Positions 53,711 through 63,815 of a stretch of DNA of 64,000 nucleotides are shown here, in pieces (the stretch's first letter is position 1; each line of letters opens with the position of its first letter). The notes beneath the pieces were generated by a model. That model was not told the DNA's origin. It was given only the letters and a program-made list of their open reading frames with translations, and searched no databases. The position numbers and the translations under genes are program-made. Source of the stretch: Marinobacter pelagius (GTDB taxonomy: Bacteria > Pseudomonadota > Gammaproteobacteria > Pseudomonadales > Oleiphilaceae); NCBI RefSeq assembly GCF_003315345.1, contig NZ_QNRO01000014.1, positions 49,936-113,935 of the forward strand, in the 5' to 3' direction.

Positions 53711-55227
53711 CCACGGTAGTGTGGTTCAAACGCGACCTGAGAACCCATGATCACGGCCCCCTGGTGGCCGCAGCAGCACTGGGCGAACCGGTGTTGCCGC
53801 TGTTCGTTATTGAACCGGACTACTGGCAACTGCCAGATACCTCGGCACGCCACTGGGGCTTTATCGATGACTCGCTCCATGACCTGAAACGGCAACTGCG
53901 CAAGCTGGGCTCGGACCTGATCGTACGGAGCGGTCCGGTCACGGAAATACTGGCGCAATTGCACACAAGCGTTGGCGTGAGCCGGATCTTTTGTCACCAG
54001 GAAACCGGCGGAAAATGGACGTTTGAGCGGGACCGGTCCGTCATTGCCTGGTGTGACAGCAATAACGTCGAGTTCCGGGAGTGGCAGCAGTTCGGGGTGG
54101 TACGCCGGCTGCGGGATCGGGACTACTGGGATGACGAATGGTCCCGGCTTATGAAAACCGGAGTCCATGACGCGCCGACCCAGCTGCCGACATTGCCGGA
54201 AGGAGTCCATGCGCCCGCATCCTGGCAACCCCCGGAGGCAGCCTGTAACCGGGCCTGCCCGGATCGACAGGCCGGCGGCAGTGCCCGGGGAGAGAAGCTG
54301 TTGGCATCGTTCCTTGAGCGCCGGTGTGTGGGCTACCAGTACAACATCTCCAGCCCGGTAACCGCAGTCCGGGCCTGCTCACGGCTGAGCCCGCACATTG
54401 CCTACGGCACCGTCAGCCTGAGGGAGATCTACCAGCAAGCGAGGGCCACCGGTCAGCATCGCAATACCCTGCCCCGCAAGCAGCGCAGCCTGACCAGCTT
54501 CCGTTCCCGGCTGCACTGGCATTGTCATTTCATCCAGAAACTGGAAGACGAGCCGGAACTGGAATTCCGGGCCATGCACCGGGAGCTGGAAAAACTGAAA
54601 AACGGGCCCAATAATTCCGAGCGCCTGCAACGCTGGCAGGAAGGCCAGACCGGCTGGCCACTGGTGGATGCCTGCATGCGTGCCCTGCACCACACCGGCT
54701 GGATCAATTTCCGGATGCGGGCCATGCTGATGGCGGTGGCCAGTTACCAGCTCTGGCTGCACTGGCGCGAGCCGGCCCTGCATCTGGCCCGGCAGTTCAC
54801 GGATTTCGAGCCGGGTATCCATTACCCCCAGGCGCAGATGCAATCCGGCCTGACCGGCATCAACGCCCTGCGGATCTATAACCCGGTCCTCCAGAGCCAG
54901 AAGCTGGACCCCGACGGCGAATTCATTCGCCGCTGGCTGCCGGAGCTGGCCGGCGTGCCGGCAGAAATGATTCATACCCCCTGGCTAATGACCCCGACAC
55001 AGAAGCAACGGTTCGGAGGCAATACCTACATCAGCCCGGTGTGCGACCACGAACAGGCGGCGCGGGCCGCACGCAAGGCGATCGGCGAGTTCCGGAAACA
55101 GCACGTGAGCCGGGCCGAAACCGAACGGGTCCTGCAACGCCATGGCAGTCGCAAGGGACCGGTCCAGAAGCGGCCGACACTGCCCACAGACATGGGCCAA
55201 CCGGACCAGTTGTCGCTGTTTGACTGA
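53707..55227 (+). CDS. Cryptochrome/photolyase family flavoprotein
   Basis: A 506-residue photolyase-family protein starting [18 protein letters not shown]. The FAD-binding part has [86 protein letters not shown] and [19 protein letters not shown]. The C-terminal tail (about 60 residues after [18 protein letters not shown]) is basic. It may be a repair enzyme or a light receptor; the active-site tryptophans alone do not decide. The longer frame from 53608 is the DUF2256 gene region and is rejected. Confidence 0.88.
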   Translation: MTTVVWFKRDLRTHDHGPLVAAAALGEPVLPLFVIEPDYWQLPDTSARHWGFIDDSLHDLKRQLRKLGSDLIVRSGPVTEILAQLHTSVGVSRIFCHQETGGKWTFERDRSVIAWCDSNNVEFREWQQFGVVRRLRDRDYWDDEWSRLMKTGVHDAPTQLPTLPEGVHAPASWQPPEAACNRACPDRQAGGSARGEKLLASFLERRCVGYQYNISSPVTAVRACSRLSPHIAYGTVSLREIYQQARATGQHRNTLPRKQRSLTSFRSRLHWHCHFIQKLEDEPELEFRAMHRELEKLKNGPNNSERLQRWQEGQTGWPLVDACMRALHHTGWINFRMRAMLMAVASYQLWLHWREPALHLARQFTDFEPGIHYPQAQMQSGLTGINALRIYNPVLQSQKLDPDGEFIRRWLPELAGVPAEMIHTPWLMTPTQKQRFGGNTYISPVCDHEQAARAARKAIGEFRKQHVSRAETERVLQRHGSRKGPVQKRPTLPTDMGQPDQLSLFD

Positions 55228-55692
55228 TCAGTCGCTTTCCTCGTCCTTTGCCTCCGGCTCGGCTTTCTCCAGTGACGGCAGCACCAGCACCGGGCAGGGC
55301 GCGTTCACCGAGACATACTCCACGGTGGCCCGGCGCAGGGGCCAGTAGCCGCTGCTACCACGAGACACCAGGATCAGAAGGTCGGCACACAGCTGGCCGG
55401 CCAGTCCCACCAGCTTGTCACCGGCGGTGCCCGCCACCACATGAAAACTGGCGTTAAGATTCAGGGGCAGGTATTTGCGTGCCAGCAGATCCAGCATTTC
55501 GCGGACCTCCGCTTCCTTTTGCTCGGGCGCTTCCTCCGTTACGTGGGGGAAAAATCCGCCACCGCCCGGGCTGTAGACACTGGCAAGGTGCAGTTCACCA
55601 TCCTCGGCCAGCAGATCCACCGCGGCCTCCAGGGCACGTTTGCCCTCGCCGTCATCCTCCGGATCAATGGCGATCAGCAGCTTCCGATACAT
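55228..55692 (-). CDS. UspA-family universal stress protein
   Basis: A 154-residue Usp domain: MYRKLLIAIDPEDDGEGKRALEAA at the start and LLILVSRGSSGYWPLRRATVEYVSVNAPCPVLVL at the end. The ATP-binding pattern G-x2-G-x9-GS is not clean (SRGSSGYWPLRRATVEYV), so nucleotide binding is uncertain. It starts inside the end of the BCCT gene (overlap 29 bases), a coupling often seen between transporters and Usp proteins. Ribosome site AGGAGAACGAGT. Confidence 0.85.
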   Translation of the reverse strand: MYRKLLIAIDPEDDGEGKRALEAAVDLLAEDGELHLASVYSPGGGGFFPHVTEEAPEQKEAEVREMLDLLARKYLPLNLNASFHVVAGTAGDKLVGLAGQLCADLLILVSRGSSGYWPLRRATVEYVSVNAPCPVLVLPSLEKAEPEAKDEESD

Positions 55693-57283
55693 ACTCGTTC
55701 TCCTGTTTGGTTTCGGCGGTGGCCTCCACTTCCGGGAAGGCTCTTCCCTTGACCAGGGCTTCGACGCTGTAACCACGGTAATCCGCTCTCAGAGCCCGGA
55801 ACAGTGATACAGCCATGAAGATCAGTAAGATGCAGAAAGGCAGGCCCAGGGAGGTAATGACGTTTTGCAGGGCATCCAGTCCACCGGCCAGCAAGAGCGT
55901 AGCGGCAATCACACCCTGCGCCGCCGCCCAGAAAATCCGCTGGCGCACCAGTGAGGGCTGATCATCCCGCCGGGTCAGCAGGTCTATCACCAGGGAGGCG
56001 GAATCCGAGGAGGTGGTAAAGAAGATCACGATAATCACCACACTCAGCGCAGATGCCACTTCCGCCAGCGGGAAGGCCTCGAGAAACGCGAAAATGGCGA
56101 CGGAGGGGTCCTGCTGTACCTGGTCCGCCAGCGCCACGACACCGTTCATCTCGACCTGGATGGCAGACAAACCGAAGATGCCGAACCACACCAGCGTGAA
56201 GGCAGTGGGGGCAAAAAGGACACCACCGACAAACTCGCGAATGGTCCGCCCCCGGGAGATGCGGGCAATGAAGATACCGACATAAGGCGCCCAGGAGATG
56301 GTCCAGGCCCAGTAGAACAGGGTCCATTGCCGCTGCCAGTCGGTCTCCTTGAAGGTTTCGGTCCAGAATGCCAGCCAGGGCAAGGCATCGAAGTAGTCGC
56401 CCACACTCTGCACCATGCCTTCGGCAATGAACACGGTTGGCCCAACGGCGAGCACGAATGCGAGCAGGACCATGGCCAGCAGGATGTTGAGCTGGGACAG
56501 CCGGCGCACTCCCTTGTCCAGCCCCAGCGCCACCGATGTGGCGGCGATGCTGGCAATGACCGCAATCAGAATGACCTGGACCAGGCCGGTAGAGGGCACA
56601 CCAAACAGGTAATTCAACCCGCTGTTGAGCTGCAGGGTCCCCAGCCCCAATGAGGTGGCCACGCCAAACAGGGTGCCAAGCACCGCGATCACATCCACTG
56701 CCCAACCCCAGGGACCAAACGCCTTCTCACCAAGGATGGGGTAAAAAAGACTGCTGATGCGCATGGGCAGGTTGTGCCGGTAGGCAAAGTAACCGATCGC
56801 CAGGCCCGGCATGGCGAAAATGGTCCAGGTATGCAGCCCGAAGTGGTACAGCGCCACCGTCATGGCATCACTGGCGGCCCGCTCGGTGCCGGGCTTTACC
56901 CCCTCGAACGGCGGATTGGCGAAATGGGACACCGGTTCCGCCACACCCCAGAACATCAGGATAGTGCCGATACCGGCCGCAAACAGCATGGTGAACCAGG
57001 TCAGGTTGGAATAGTCCGGCCGGCTGTCATCGCCGCCAAGCCGGATGGTGCCGTAACGGCTGACCGCCAGGCCCAGCAGGAACACCAGCAGGGAGGTGAC
57101 CGCAAGGATGTAGAACCAGCCAAGATTGCGGGCCACCCAACCGGTCAGCAGGCCGAAATACTCGGCTACGGCCTGATCAAAGGGGACCGCCAGGGCAACA
57201 AACAACGTTGCCACCCCGGCAGAGGTGAAAAATACTCCCGGTATTGTCTGCAGACCCAATCGACGTTGCAGCCGTTCCAGCAC
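55664..57283 (-). CDS. BCCT family betaine/choline-type transporter
   Basis: A 539-residue membrane protein of about twelve helices. Family landmarks are WFTMLFAAGIGTILMFWGVAEPVSHFANPP, the Trp-rich FYWAWTISWAPYVGIFIARISRGRTIREFVGG and TTSSDSASLVIDLL. The GTG at 57283 with GGAGG five bases upstream is preferred over the TTG at 57325. It imports betaine-like osmolytes with Na+ or H+. Together with the overlapping Usp gene it suits a halotolerant bacterium. Confidence 0.9.
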   Translation of the reverse strand: MLERLQRRLGLQTIPGVFFTSAGVATLFVALAVPFDQAVAEYFGLLTGWVARNLGWFYILAVTSLLVFLLGLAVSRYGTIRLGGDDSRPDYSNLTWFTMLFAAGIGTILMFWGVAEPVSHFANPPFEGVKPGTERAASDAMTVALYHFGLHTWTIFAMPGLAIGYFAYRHNLPMRISSLFYPILGEKAFGPWGWAVDVIAVLGTLFGVATSLGLGTLQLNSGLNYLFGVPSTGLVQVILIAVIASIAATSVALGLDKGVRRLSQLNILLAMVLLAFVLAVGPTVFIAEGMVQSVGDYFDALPWLAFWTETFKETDWQRQWTLFYWAWTISWAPYVGIFIARISRGRTIREFVGGVLFAPTAFTLVWFGIFGLSAIQVEMNGVVALADQVQQDPSVAIFAFLEAFPLAEVASALSVVIIVIFFTTSSDSASLVIDLLTRRDDQPSLVRQRIFWAAAQGVIAATLLLAGGLDALQNVITSLGLPFCILLIFMAVSLFRALRADYRGYSVEALVKGRAFPEVEATAETKQENEYVSEAADRH

Positions 57284-57371
57284 GCAAGCCTCCGCATCCT
57301 GAAAATCGAAAAAGATGCTTCTCAACCTAGCACAGCTGTCAAACCGATTGGTGAACCGGGATCAATTTGCC

Positions 57372-57872
57372 TCAATTACTGTTTCTGTTCAGTTGCCGCT
57401 GATGCTGTAGCATCTGTTCCATCATCAACTGCATCTGGTCCATGCGCTCCTGCATGAACTGCAAACGCTGATCGGGTGACATGCCAGCGGCATTGCCCTG
57501 ACGATTACCCTGGCCAGGCTGATTGTTCATCATGCCCTGCCCCTGGTTACCGCCCATCATGCCGCCGGCGCCTCCCATCATGCCCGGGCCCATCATGCCC
57601 CGGTGCATCAACTCCATCTGGTCTTCCATGGCCTCCCAGTGGTTTTCGAGGAAGCGCTGACGCTCCTCCGGTGATCCGGCCCCGGGCATCTGCTGCATGA
57701 ATCCGTTCATACGCGACCAGTTCTGCTGCATTTGCTGCATCTGGTCCTGGTCCATCATCATTCCGGGACCGTGGCCCTGCCAGTTGCCCTGTTCACCGTG
57801 AGCAGACGCCCAGACAGGAGCGGCCGCCAGAATGGTGCATACTGCAAGCTTCTTTACTGAAACCATCTTCAT
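57372..57872 (-). CDS. Met-rich periplasmic protein, probable copper binder
   Basis: A 166-residue exported protein: signal peptide (VKKLAVCTILAAAPVWASA), then a low-complexity body very rich in Met, Gln and Gly with MMMDQDQMQQMQQN, MHRGMMGPGMMGGAGGMMGG and MDQMQLMMEQMLQH. Met clusters bind Cu(I)/Ag(I) in periplasmic proteins. The promoter carries a direct repeat shared with the cusC promoter (57922-57939), which supports a role in copper resistance. I know no named family. Confidence 0.7.
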   Translation of the reverse strand: MKMVSVKKLAVCTILAAAPVWASAHGEQGNWQGHGPGMMMDQDQMQQMQQNWSRMNGFMQQMPGAGSPEERQRFLENHWEAMEDQMELMHRGMMGPGMMGGAGGMMGGNQGQGMMNNQPGQGNRQGNAAGMSPDQRLQFMQERMDQMQLMMEQMLQHQRQLNRNSN

Positions 57873-57921
57873 TCTCCATCACGCGGGTTCAAAACACTCA
57901 CCCCTATTTAACGCTCAAGAG

Positions 57922-57939
57922 CTGAATTCAAACTGAATT
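57922..57939 (-). promoter_or_regulatory. Direct-repeat regulator site upstream of the Met-rich gene
   Basis: Plus strand CTGAATT-CAAA-CTGAATT, two 7-base repeats with 11-base period, about 50-67 bases upstream of the start. A possible -10 (TAAATA) follows 11 bases on, with no -35, as for an activator-dependent promoter. The same pattern lies at 63816-63833. Confidence 0.5.
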
Positions 57940-57994
57940 TCCTGGCCGAGACGGCAACGAATTGATCTCGCTCAAAAGATTCATCCGATTTGTC

Positions 57995-58019
57995 AACGGG
58001 CCGGCGAATACAGCCCGTT
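57995..58019 (-). terminator. Hairpin after cusA
   Basis: AACGGGC/GCCCGTT, 7-bp stem with an 11-base loop, ending at the cusA stop. A weak T-rich stretch follows (TTGACAAATCGG), so it is only a possible terminator. Confidence 0.4.
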
Positions 58020-61000
58020 CACTCACCAGCCAAGCCTCTGGCTCTCCAAAGGTAGTAACCCACAGGAATCACCAGCAGAGCCAGAATCACAGCGCTGATC
58101 ATCCCGCCAACCATCGGTGCGGCAATCCGCCCCATGACTTCGGATCCGGTACCGCCACCGATCATGATAGGCACCAGCCCTCCGATAATCGCGGCAGCCG
58201 TCATCATGACCGGCCGCACCCGCAGTCCAGCGCCGTGGAGGACCGCGTGGCGGAGCGTTTCCCGCCTCGGGGCCAGCCCTTTCCGTTCACAGGTTTCCAG
58301 CATTGCCTGGTACGACTGGTTCAGATACACAAGCATGATCACACCGATTTCCACGGCAACGCCGGCCAGGGCAATGAAGCCGACACCGACCGCCACCGAA
58401 AAGTTGTAGCCGAGCAAATACATCAGCCAGATGGCACCGATCATCGCAAATGGCAGCGTGCCCATGATGATCCCTACCTCTGCAAAACGGCGGAAGTTCA
58501 GGAACAGCAGGATGACAATGATCGCCAGGGTCAGCGGCACCACATAGGTCAGTTTTTCCTTGGCGCGGAGCATGTATTCATACTGGCCGGACCAGCTAAC
58601 GGAGTAGCCTGCAGGCAAATCAAGCTCGTCGCTCACTATAGCCATGGCCTGCTCTACATAAGTGCCCACATCGACCCCATCAATATCCACAAAGGTCCAG
58701 CCATTGAGGCGGGCATTCTCGCTCTTGATGGCCGGCGGCCCGTCCTCAACCCGGATATCGGCCACATCCGCCAGGGCAATTCGCTGCCCGGACGCGGTCA
58801 CGATAGGAAGCTGCTCCAGCTTTTCGGGCGAATCCCGGTAATCCTCGGGGTACCGGAGGTTGATGGGGTAACGTTCAAGACCTTCGATAGTCCTCGATAC
58901 GTTGATACCACCAATCGCCGAGGCCACCACCTGCTGGACATCGGCGATGTTCAGCCCATAGCGTGCGGCACCTTCGCGGTCAATATCCACCTTGATGTAG
59001 CGCCCGCCGGCGACCCGCTCGGAGTAGACAGACGCCGTCCCGGGGATGTCTACCATGATCTCCTCAAGGCGTTTGCCGATGTTCTGAATAATGGCAAGAT
59101 CAGGCCCCGCCACCTTGATACCGACCGGCGTTTTGATACCCGTTGCCAGCATATCGATACGGGTGATGATCGGCATGACCCAGGCGTTGGTCACTCCGGG
59201 AAAACGAATCAGGGTATTGAGTTCCTGCTTCAGTTTTTCGGTCGTCATGCCTTCCCGCCATTCATCCCTCGGCTTGAGCTGGATGAATGTCTCGATCATG
59301 GTTAACGGCGCCGGATCGGTTGCGGTGTCGGCCCGCCCTACTTTTCCGAACACCGTTTCGACTTCAGGCACGGTCGCAATCAGCTTGTCCGTCTGTTGCA
59401 ACAGCTCCCGGGCTTTGCCAATGGAGATGCCCGGATAAGTGGTGGGCATATACATCAGATCGCCTTCGTCCAGCGGCGGGATGAACTCACTGCCAATCTT
59501 GGTAGCCGGCCACAGGCCGACGACCAGTATCAGCAGTGCAGCCACAACCGTCATCCTGGGAAACCGGAGTACCAGCTTCAGCACCGGCATATAGGCACCG
59601 ACCAGCAGCCGGTTCACGGGATTCCTGTGTTCCGGCAGCACCTTGCCGCGAATGAAATAGCCCATCAGAACCGGAACCAGCGTCACCGCAAGAGCCGCAC
59701 TCGCCGCCATGGCGTAGGTTTTGGTGAACGCCAGGGGCGCAAACATCCGCCCTTCCTGCGCCTCCAGGGCGAACACCGGCACAAAACTGACCGTGATGAT
59801 CAGTAGCGAGAAAAACAACGCCGGACCCACCTCGGAGGCTGACCTTGCGACGACTTCCCAACGGTTCTCGGGTGTGAGTGGCGTCCGTTCCATGTGCTTG
59901 TGCATGTTCTCAATCATCACAATGGCGCCATCAATCATGGCGCCAATGGCAATGGCGATCCCCCCAAGCGACATGATATTGGCGTTGATACCCTGCCAGT
60001 GCATAACAATAAAGGCCGCCAGGATGCCCACGGGAAGACTGAGAATCGCCACCAGCGACGAGCGCACGTGGAACAGGAAGACAATGCACACCAGACCGAC
60101 GACCAGGAACTCTTCAAGCAGTTTGAATCCGAGGTTATTGACGGCTCGCTCGATCAGACCAGAGCGATCATAAACCGTCACCACTTCCACACCTTCGGGC
60201 AGGCTGGATTTCAGGTCCTCCAGCTTCGCCTTCACCCCATTAATCGTTGCCTGGGCGTTCTCACCAAAGCGCATTACCACAACGCCGCCAACAGCTTCAC
60301 CTTCCCCGTTCAGTTCGGCAACGCCACGCCTCATCTGAGGGCCGACCTCAACGCTGGCCACATCTTTCAGGAGAATCGGGGTACCGTTATCGTCAAGACC
60401 CAGCGGGATCGACAACAGATCATCACGGGACTGGATATAGCCCGACGTGCGAACCATGTATTCCGCTTCCGCCATCTCGATCACCGACGCGCCCACTTCC
60501 TGGTTGCCCCGTTTGATCGCGTTCTGGATGTGAGCCAGCGGGATGCCCAGTGCCCGTAGCTTTTCCGGGCTGACCTTGACCTGATATTGCTTCACCATGC
60601 CGCCCAGTGCGGCCACCTCCGACACACCCGGCACCGTTTGCAACTCGTACTTCAGGAACCAGTCCTGAAGGCTGCGCAGCTGGCTCAGATCGTGGTTGCC
60701 GGTGCGGTCAACCAGGGCATAAAGATACACCCAGCCAACGCCGGTGGCGTCGGGCCCCAGCTGAGGCCGGGCCGAATCCGGCAGACTGGGTGCCACCTGG
60801 GAAAGGTACTCCAGCACCCGTGAGCGGGCCCAATACATGTCGGTGTCTTCATCGAAAATCACATAAACGTAAGAGTCACCGAAGAATGAGTAGCCTCTCA
60901 CCGTTTTAGCACCCGGCACCGAGAGCATGGCCGTTGTCATCGGATAGGTCACCTGGTCTTCAACCACCTGCGGAGCCTGCCCCGGGAAGCTGGTTTTGAT

Positions 61001-61144
61001 GATGACCTGTACATCGGAGAGATCCGGCAGGGCGTCCACCGGTGTGTTCTTCAGTGAATAGAGGCCAAGCCCGGTGATAAGCAACGTCGCCAGCAGCACC
61101 AGGAAACGGTTACGCACAGACCAGTAGATGATGGCTGAAATCAT
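58019..61144 (-). CDS. cusA: CusA-type Cu(I)/Ag(I) RND efflux pump
   Basis: A 1041-residue heavy-metal RND transporter, same length class as E. coli CusA (1047). The copper-binding Met positions equivalent to M573, M623 and M672 are kept in YMPTTYPGIS, PAPLTMIETF and ITRIDMLATGIKTPVGIKV. The proton-relay acids are in AIGAMIDGAIVMIENMHKHME. It exports Cu(I)/Ag(I) from periplasm and cytoplasm. The start overlaps cusB by four bases. Confidence 0.92.
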   Translation of the reverse strand: MISAIIYWSVRNRFLVLLATLLITGLGLYSLKNTPVDALPDLSDVQVIIKTSFPGQAPQVVEDQVTYPMTTAMLSVPGAKTVRGYSFFGDSYVYVIFDEDTDMYWARSRVLEYLSQVAPSLPDSARPQLGPDATGVGWVYLYALVDRTGNHDLSQLRSLQDWFLKYELQTVPGVSEVAALGGMVKQYQVKVSPEKLRALGIPLAHIQNAIKRGNQEVGASVIEMAEAEYMVRTSGYIQSRDDLLSIPLGLDDNGTPILLKDVASVEVGPQMRRGVAELNGEGEAVGGVVVMRFGENAQATINGVKAKLEDLKSSLPEGVEVVTVYDRSGLIERAVNNLGFKLLEEFLVVGLVCIVFLFHVRSSLVAILSLPVGILAAFIVMHWQGINANIMSLGGIAIAIGAMIDGAIVMIENMHKHMERTPLTPENRWEVVARSASEVGPALFFSLLIITVSFVPVFALEAQEGRMFAPLAFTKTYAMAASAALAVTLVPVLMGYFIRGKVLPEHRNPVNRLLVGAYMPVLKLVLRFPRMTVVAALLILVVGLWPATKIGSEFIPPLDEGDLMYMPTTYPGISIGKARELLQQTDKLIATVPEVETVFGKVGRADTATDPAPLTMIETFIQLKPRDEWREGMTTEKLKQELNTLIRFPGVTNAWVMPIITRIDMLATGIKTPVGIKVAGPDLAIIQNIGKRLEEIMVDIPGTASVYSERVAGGRYIKVDIDREGAARYGLNIADVQQVVASAIGGINVSRTIEGLERYPINLRYPEDYRDSPEKLEQLPIVTASGQRIALADVADIRVEDGPPAIKSENARLNGWTFVDIDGVDVGTYVEQAMAIVSDELDLPAGYSVSWSGQYEYMLRAKEKLTYVVPLTLAIIVILLFLNFRRFAEVGIIMGTLPFAMIGAIWLMYLLGYNFSVAVGVGFIALAGVAVEIGVIMLVYLNQSYQAMLETCERKGLAPRRETLRHAVLHGAGLRVRPVMMTAAAIIGGLVPIMIGGGTGSEVMGRIAAPMVGGMISAVILALLVIPVGYYLWRARGLAGE

Positions 61145-62439
61145 GACTCGTCCCCGCCATGATTCATGGTGCTGTGGTCCATCCCCCCGTGATCCATCTG
61201 CGGGCCTGTCTCTTCACCGGCTGGCGCTGACATCCTCTGGAAATCCGACGTTTTGCTGGATTCGGAATCAATGAGGAACTGGGCGGAGGTCACCACGGTA
61301 TCGCCCGGTTTGACACCATCAAGGATCTCCGCATAAGGGTCGCCGATACGACCGACGCTGACATTGACGGATTTGAAAGCGCCCTCCTCAAGCGCCAGCA
61401 CCAGACGGTCGCTCTGCCCGGTGCGGATTATGGACTCCCTGGGCACAAGCATGCGCCGCTCTCTGCGTTCGCCCTGAACCTCCAGCCCGGCGAACATACC
61501 TGGCAACAAGGCACCATCGGTATTGTCAAAGCGCATTCTGACCTGCGCCGTGCGGGTTTTCGGATTGATCTCCGGATAGATATAATCCACGCGCCCGGCC
61601 CATTGGCGCCCGGGCATGTAATCCAGTGTCATCACCACCCTGTTACCCGCGTCAAGCGCGGCAAGCTGGCTCTCAAAGACTTCCCCGATCACCCACACCT
61701 CATCCAGTGACGCAATCGACAAAACCCGGTCGCCGGGCTTGATAAACATACCTTCCCGCACGTTCAGGTTATCGATAACGCCCGAGGCCCGGGCGTGGAC
61801 GGTCATTGTTCGCTGAACTTCACGGGCGTCTTTCAGCTGACGGATCACGGTCGCAGGCACATTCAGTGCCCTGAGACGTTCTTCAGCCGCGTTGATCAGA
61901 CGCTGGTTTCCCCGGTTCAGCGCCAGGATCAGCTCTTCCTGTGCGTTGACCAGTGTTGGTGAATAGAGGGTGTAAAGGGGCTTTCCTTTCTCAACCGTTT
62001 CGCCCTCCGCTTTTACATAGAGGGCTTCGATCCACCCTTCCACACGTGGGTGCACATGGGTCATTTCATCCTCGTTGTACTGCACGTAACCCACCGTCCT
62101 GACGGTGCTTGGCAGCCGCCCCTGGATCACGGACGCCGTCCGCACGCCGAGGTTGTTCACCACGGTGGGCGAGATCCGGACCGTGCCTGGTGCGTCTTCC
62201 CCTGAGCCGCCCTCCTTATAGACGGGCACCAGATCCATGCCCATGGGCGACTTGCCGGGCTTATCTCGTTTGAAATTGGGGTCCATGGGCGCCACCCAGT
62301 ACAAAGGTTCGTTGCTTTCCGTGCTGGTTGGGCCAGTGGCGTGGTTCATTCCGGCTTCGGGAGCCAGCCAATAGGCAGTCGCTGCCCCGGCAACGCCACC
62401 CAGCAATACAAAGCCCAATGGGCGAATCAGATTGGCCAT
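61141..62439 (-). CDS. cusB: CusB-type membrane fusion protein
   Basis: A 432-residue adaptor. After an N-terminal anchor it has a short heavy-metal-binding domain (YWVAPMDPNFKRDKPGKSPMGMDLVPVY), then the lipoyl and hairpin regions (VTVHARASGVIDNLNVREGMFIKPGDRV), and a His/Met-rich C-terminal tail (MDHGGMDHSTMNHGGDES) that can bind copper. It links CusA and CusC. Five bases separate it from cusC. Confidence 0.9.
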   Translation of the reverse strand: MANLIRPLGFVLLGGVAGAATAYWLAPEAGMNHATGPTSTESNEPLYWVAPMDPNFKRDKPGKSPMGMDLVPVYKEGGSGEDAPGTVRISPTVVNNLGVRTASVIQGRLPSTVRTVGYVQYNEDEMTHVHPRVEGWIEALYVKAEGETVEKGKPLYTLYSPTLVNAQEELILALNRGNQRLINAAEERLRALNVPATVIRQLKDAREVQRTMTVHARASGVIDNLNVREGMFIKPGDRVLSIASLDEVWVIGEVFESQLAALDAGNRVVMTLDYMPGRQWAGRVDYIYPEINPKTRTAQVRMRFDNTDGALLPGMFAGLEVQGERRERRMLVPRESIIRTGQSDRLVLALEEGAFKSVNVSVGRIGDPYAEILDGVKPGDTVVTSAQFLIDSESSKTSDFQRMSAPAGEETGPQMDHGGMDHSTMNHGGDES

Positions 62440-62444
62440 GGTCG

Positions 62445-63764
62445 TTAGTCCTGATCGTTCGGTAGTGAGGAAGAAGTTGTTTCAGGGGAGTGCGCAGTCA
62501 AATAACGAAAGCTCGCGAGATTTTTTGCGCGCTCGGCAACAATCTGTATCAGCTCAACCCGGGCGTTAAGCTCGTCGATACGGGCGCGCACGGCTTCTGC
62601 GAAATCGCCATCGTCGTTGTTGTAGGCTGTCAGGGCAGCGCTGGCCTGCTCTTCCATTTGTGGCAGCAGGGTCTGACGGTATAGCCTGATCCGGTCGTCC
62701 AGCTGCTCAATCCGTGCCAATGCGGCGCGGGCCCTGGCCTGAAGCTCCCGCATCTGCAGGATCCGCTCGGACCTGGCAGCTTCCAGGCGGGCTGTTGAGG
62801 AGCGCAGCTTCCGGTCCTGTCGGTTACCGGTAAAAATCGGGAGGTCAAAACCGATTCCGACAGAAAACAGATCGGCCCGGTCCTGTCCATTCGGAGCCCT
62901 GTCCCGATATCCATACTGCGCAAAAACAGACCATTCCGGCTTGTAGGCCTGGCGCGCCAGGTCCACATCAATCGCCTGGGCATCGATTAACTGATCGGTG
63001 GCACGGATTGAGGGATGGCGGATTAACCCATTAACATCTGTTTCCGTCTCCCTGTTCGGAATTTCGGCCAATAGCCCTGGTGGAATCTGTCTGGTGACCG
63101 GTAACTGTGTTGCCTCCGCGCCAATCCACTCACCCAGCGATTCACGGCTGGACGCCAGTTGGGTGTTCAGGGCTGCCAGTCGGTCCTCAAGCCGGGTCAG
63201 TTCCAGTGAAGCCCGAATGATGTCCTGTTGCCTGGAGCCCATGGTCGCAGAGGTGTAGCCCGCTTCGGCGACATCTGACAACTGCTCAAAGAGCCCCCGG
63301 TTGCTCTCTATCAACCGGATACTCTCCTGGGATCGCCAGAGCTCGAGCCAGAGGTGAGTGACCCTTTCCGTTACCTGCTCTCGGCGATTTTCCCGGCGGA
63401 ATGGCTGCACTTCAGCCATCCGGGTCTTTTGTTCACTGGCCAGCTGACGACTGTCACCACGGGGAATGCGCTGGGAGAAACCGATTGTGGCCTGAGTCAT
63501 TGCTTCCTGCCTGGTGTCGAAAGTATCCGTGGGCAGGTTTGCGGCGCCGAGGGTTACCCGGGGATCAGGGAGCGCTCCCTCTGCATAGGATTCTTCGATC
63601 AACGCCTCCTGCATCCGGGCGCTCTGCCGAAGCCAAGGGTCGTTCCCGATAGCCGTGTTAACGACCTTGGTCAGTTGAAGTTCTGAGTTTGCCCAACCGG
63701 ACAGACTGGTTAAAACCAGAACACAAAAAATGGCAGGTTTTATAACGGGAGGAGGGATGGACAA
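62445..63764 (-). CDS. cusC: CusC-like TolC family outer membrane protein
   Basis: A 439-residue outer membrane efflux protein: signal peptide (VIKPAIFCVLVLTSLSGWA), then TolC-type helical repeats (ALIEESYAEGALPDPRVTLGAANLP and YKPEWSVFAQYGYRD as landmarks). No lipobox, unlike E. coli CusC. The start is a TTG at 63764 with GGAG eight bases before; no ATG in frame is nearer. First gene of cusCBA. A direct-repeat regulatory motif lies 52-69 bases upstream. Confidence 0.87.
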   Translation of the reverse strand: MSIPPPVIKPAIFCVLVLTSLSGWANSELQLTKVVNTAIGNDPWLRQSARMQEALIEESYAEGALPDPRVTLGAANLPTDTFDTRQEAMTQATIGFSQRIPRGDSRQLASEQKTRMAEVQPFRRENRREQVTERVTHLWLELWRSQESIRLIESNRGLFEQLSDVAEAGYTSATMGSRQQDIIRASLELTRLEDRLAALNTQLASSRESLGEWIGAEATQLPVTRQIPPGLLAEIPNRETETDVNGLIRHPSIRATDQLIDAQAIDVDLARQAYKPEWSVFAQYGYRDRAPNGQDRADLFSVGIGFDLPIFTGNRQDRKLRSSTARLEAARSERILQMRELQARARAALARIEQLDDRIRLYRQTLLPQMEEQASAALTAYNNDDGDFAEAVRARIDELNARVELIQIVAERAKNLASFRYLTAHSPETTSSSLPNDQD

Positions 63765-63815
63765 CTTTAAATCTCCATTGAAGTTATTTATGAACGGAGA
63801 TCTTATGGCTCCAAT

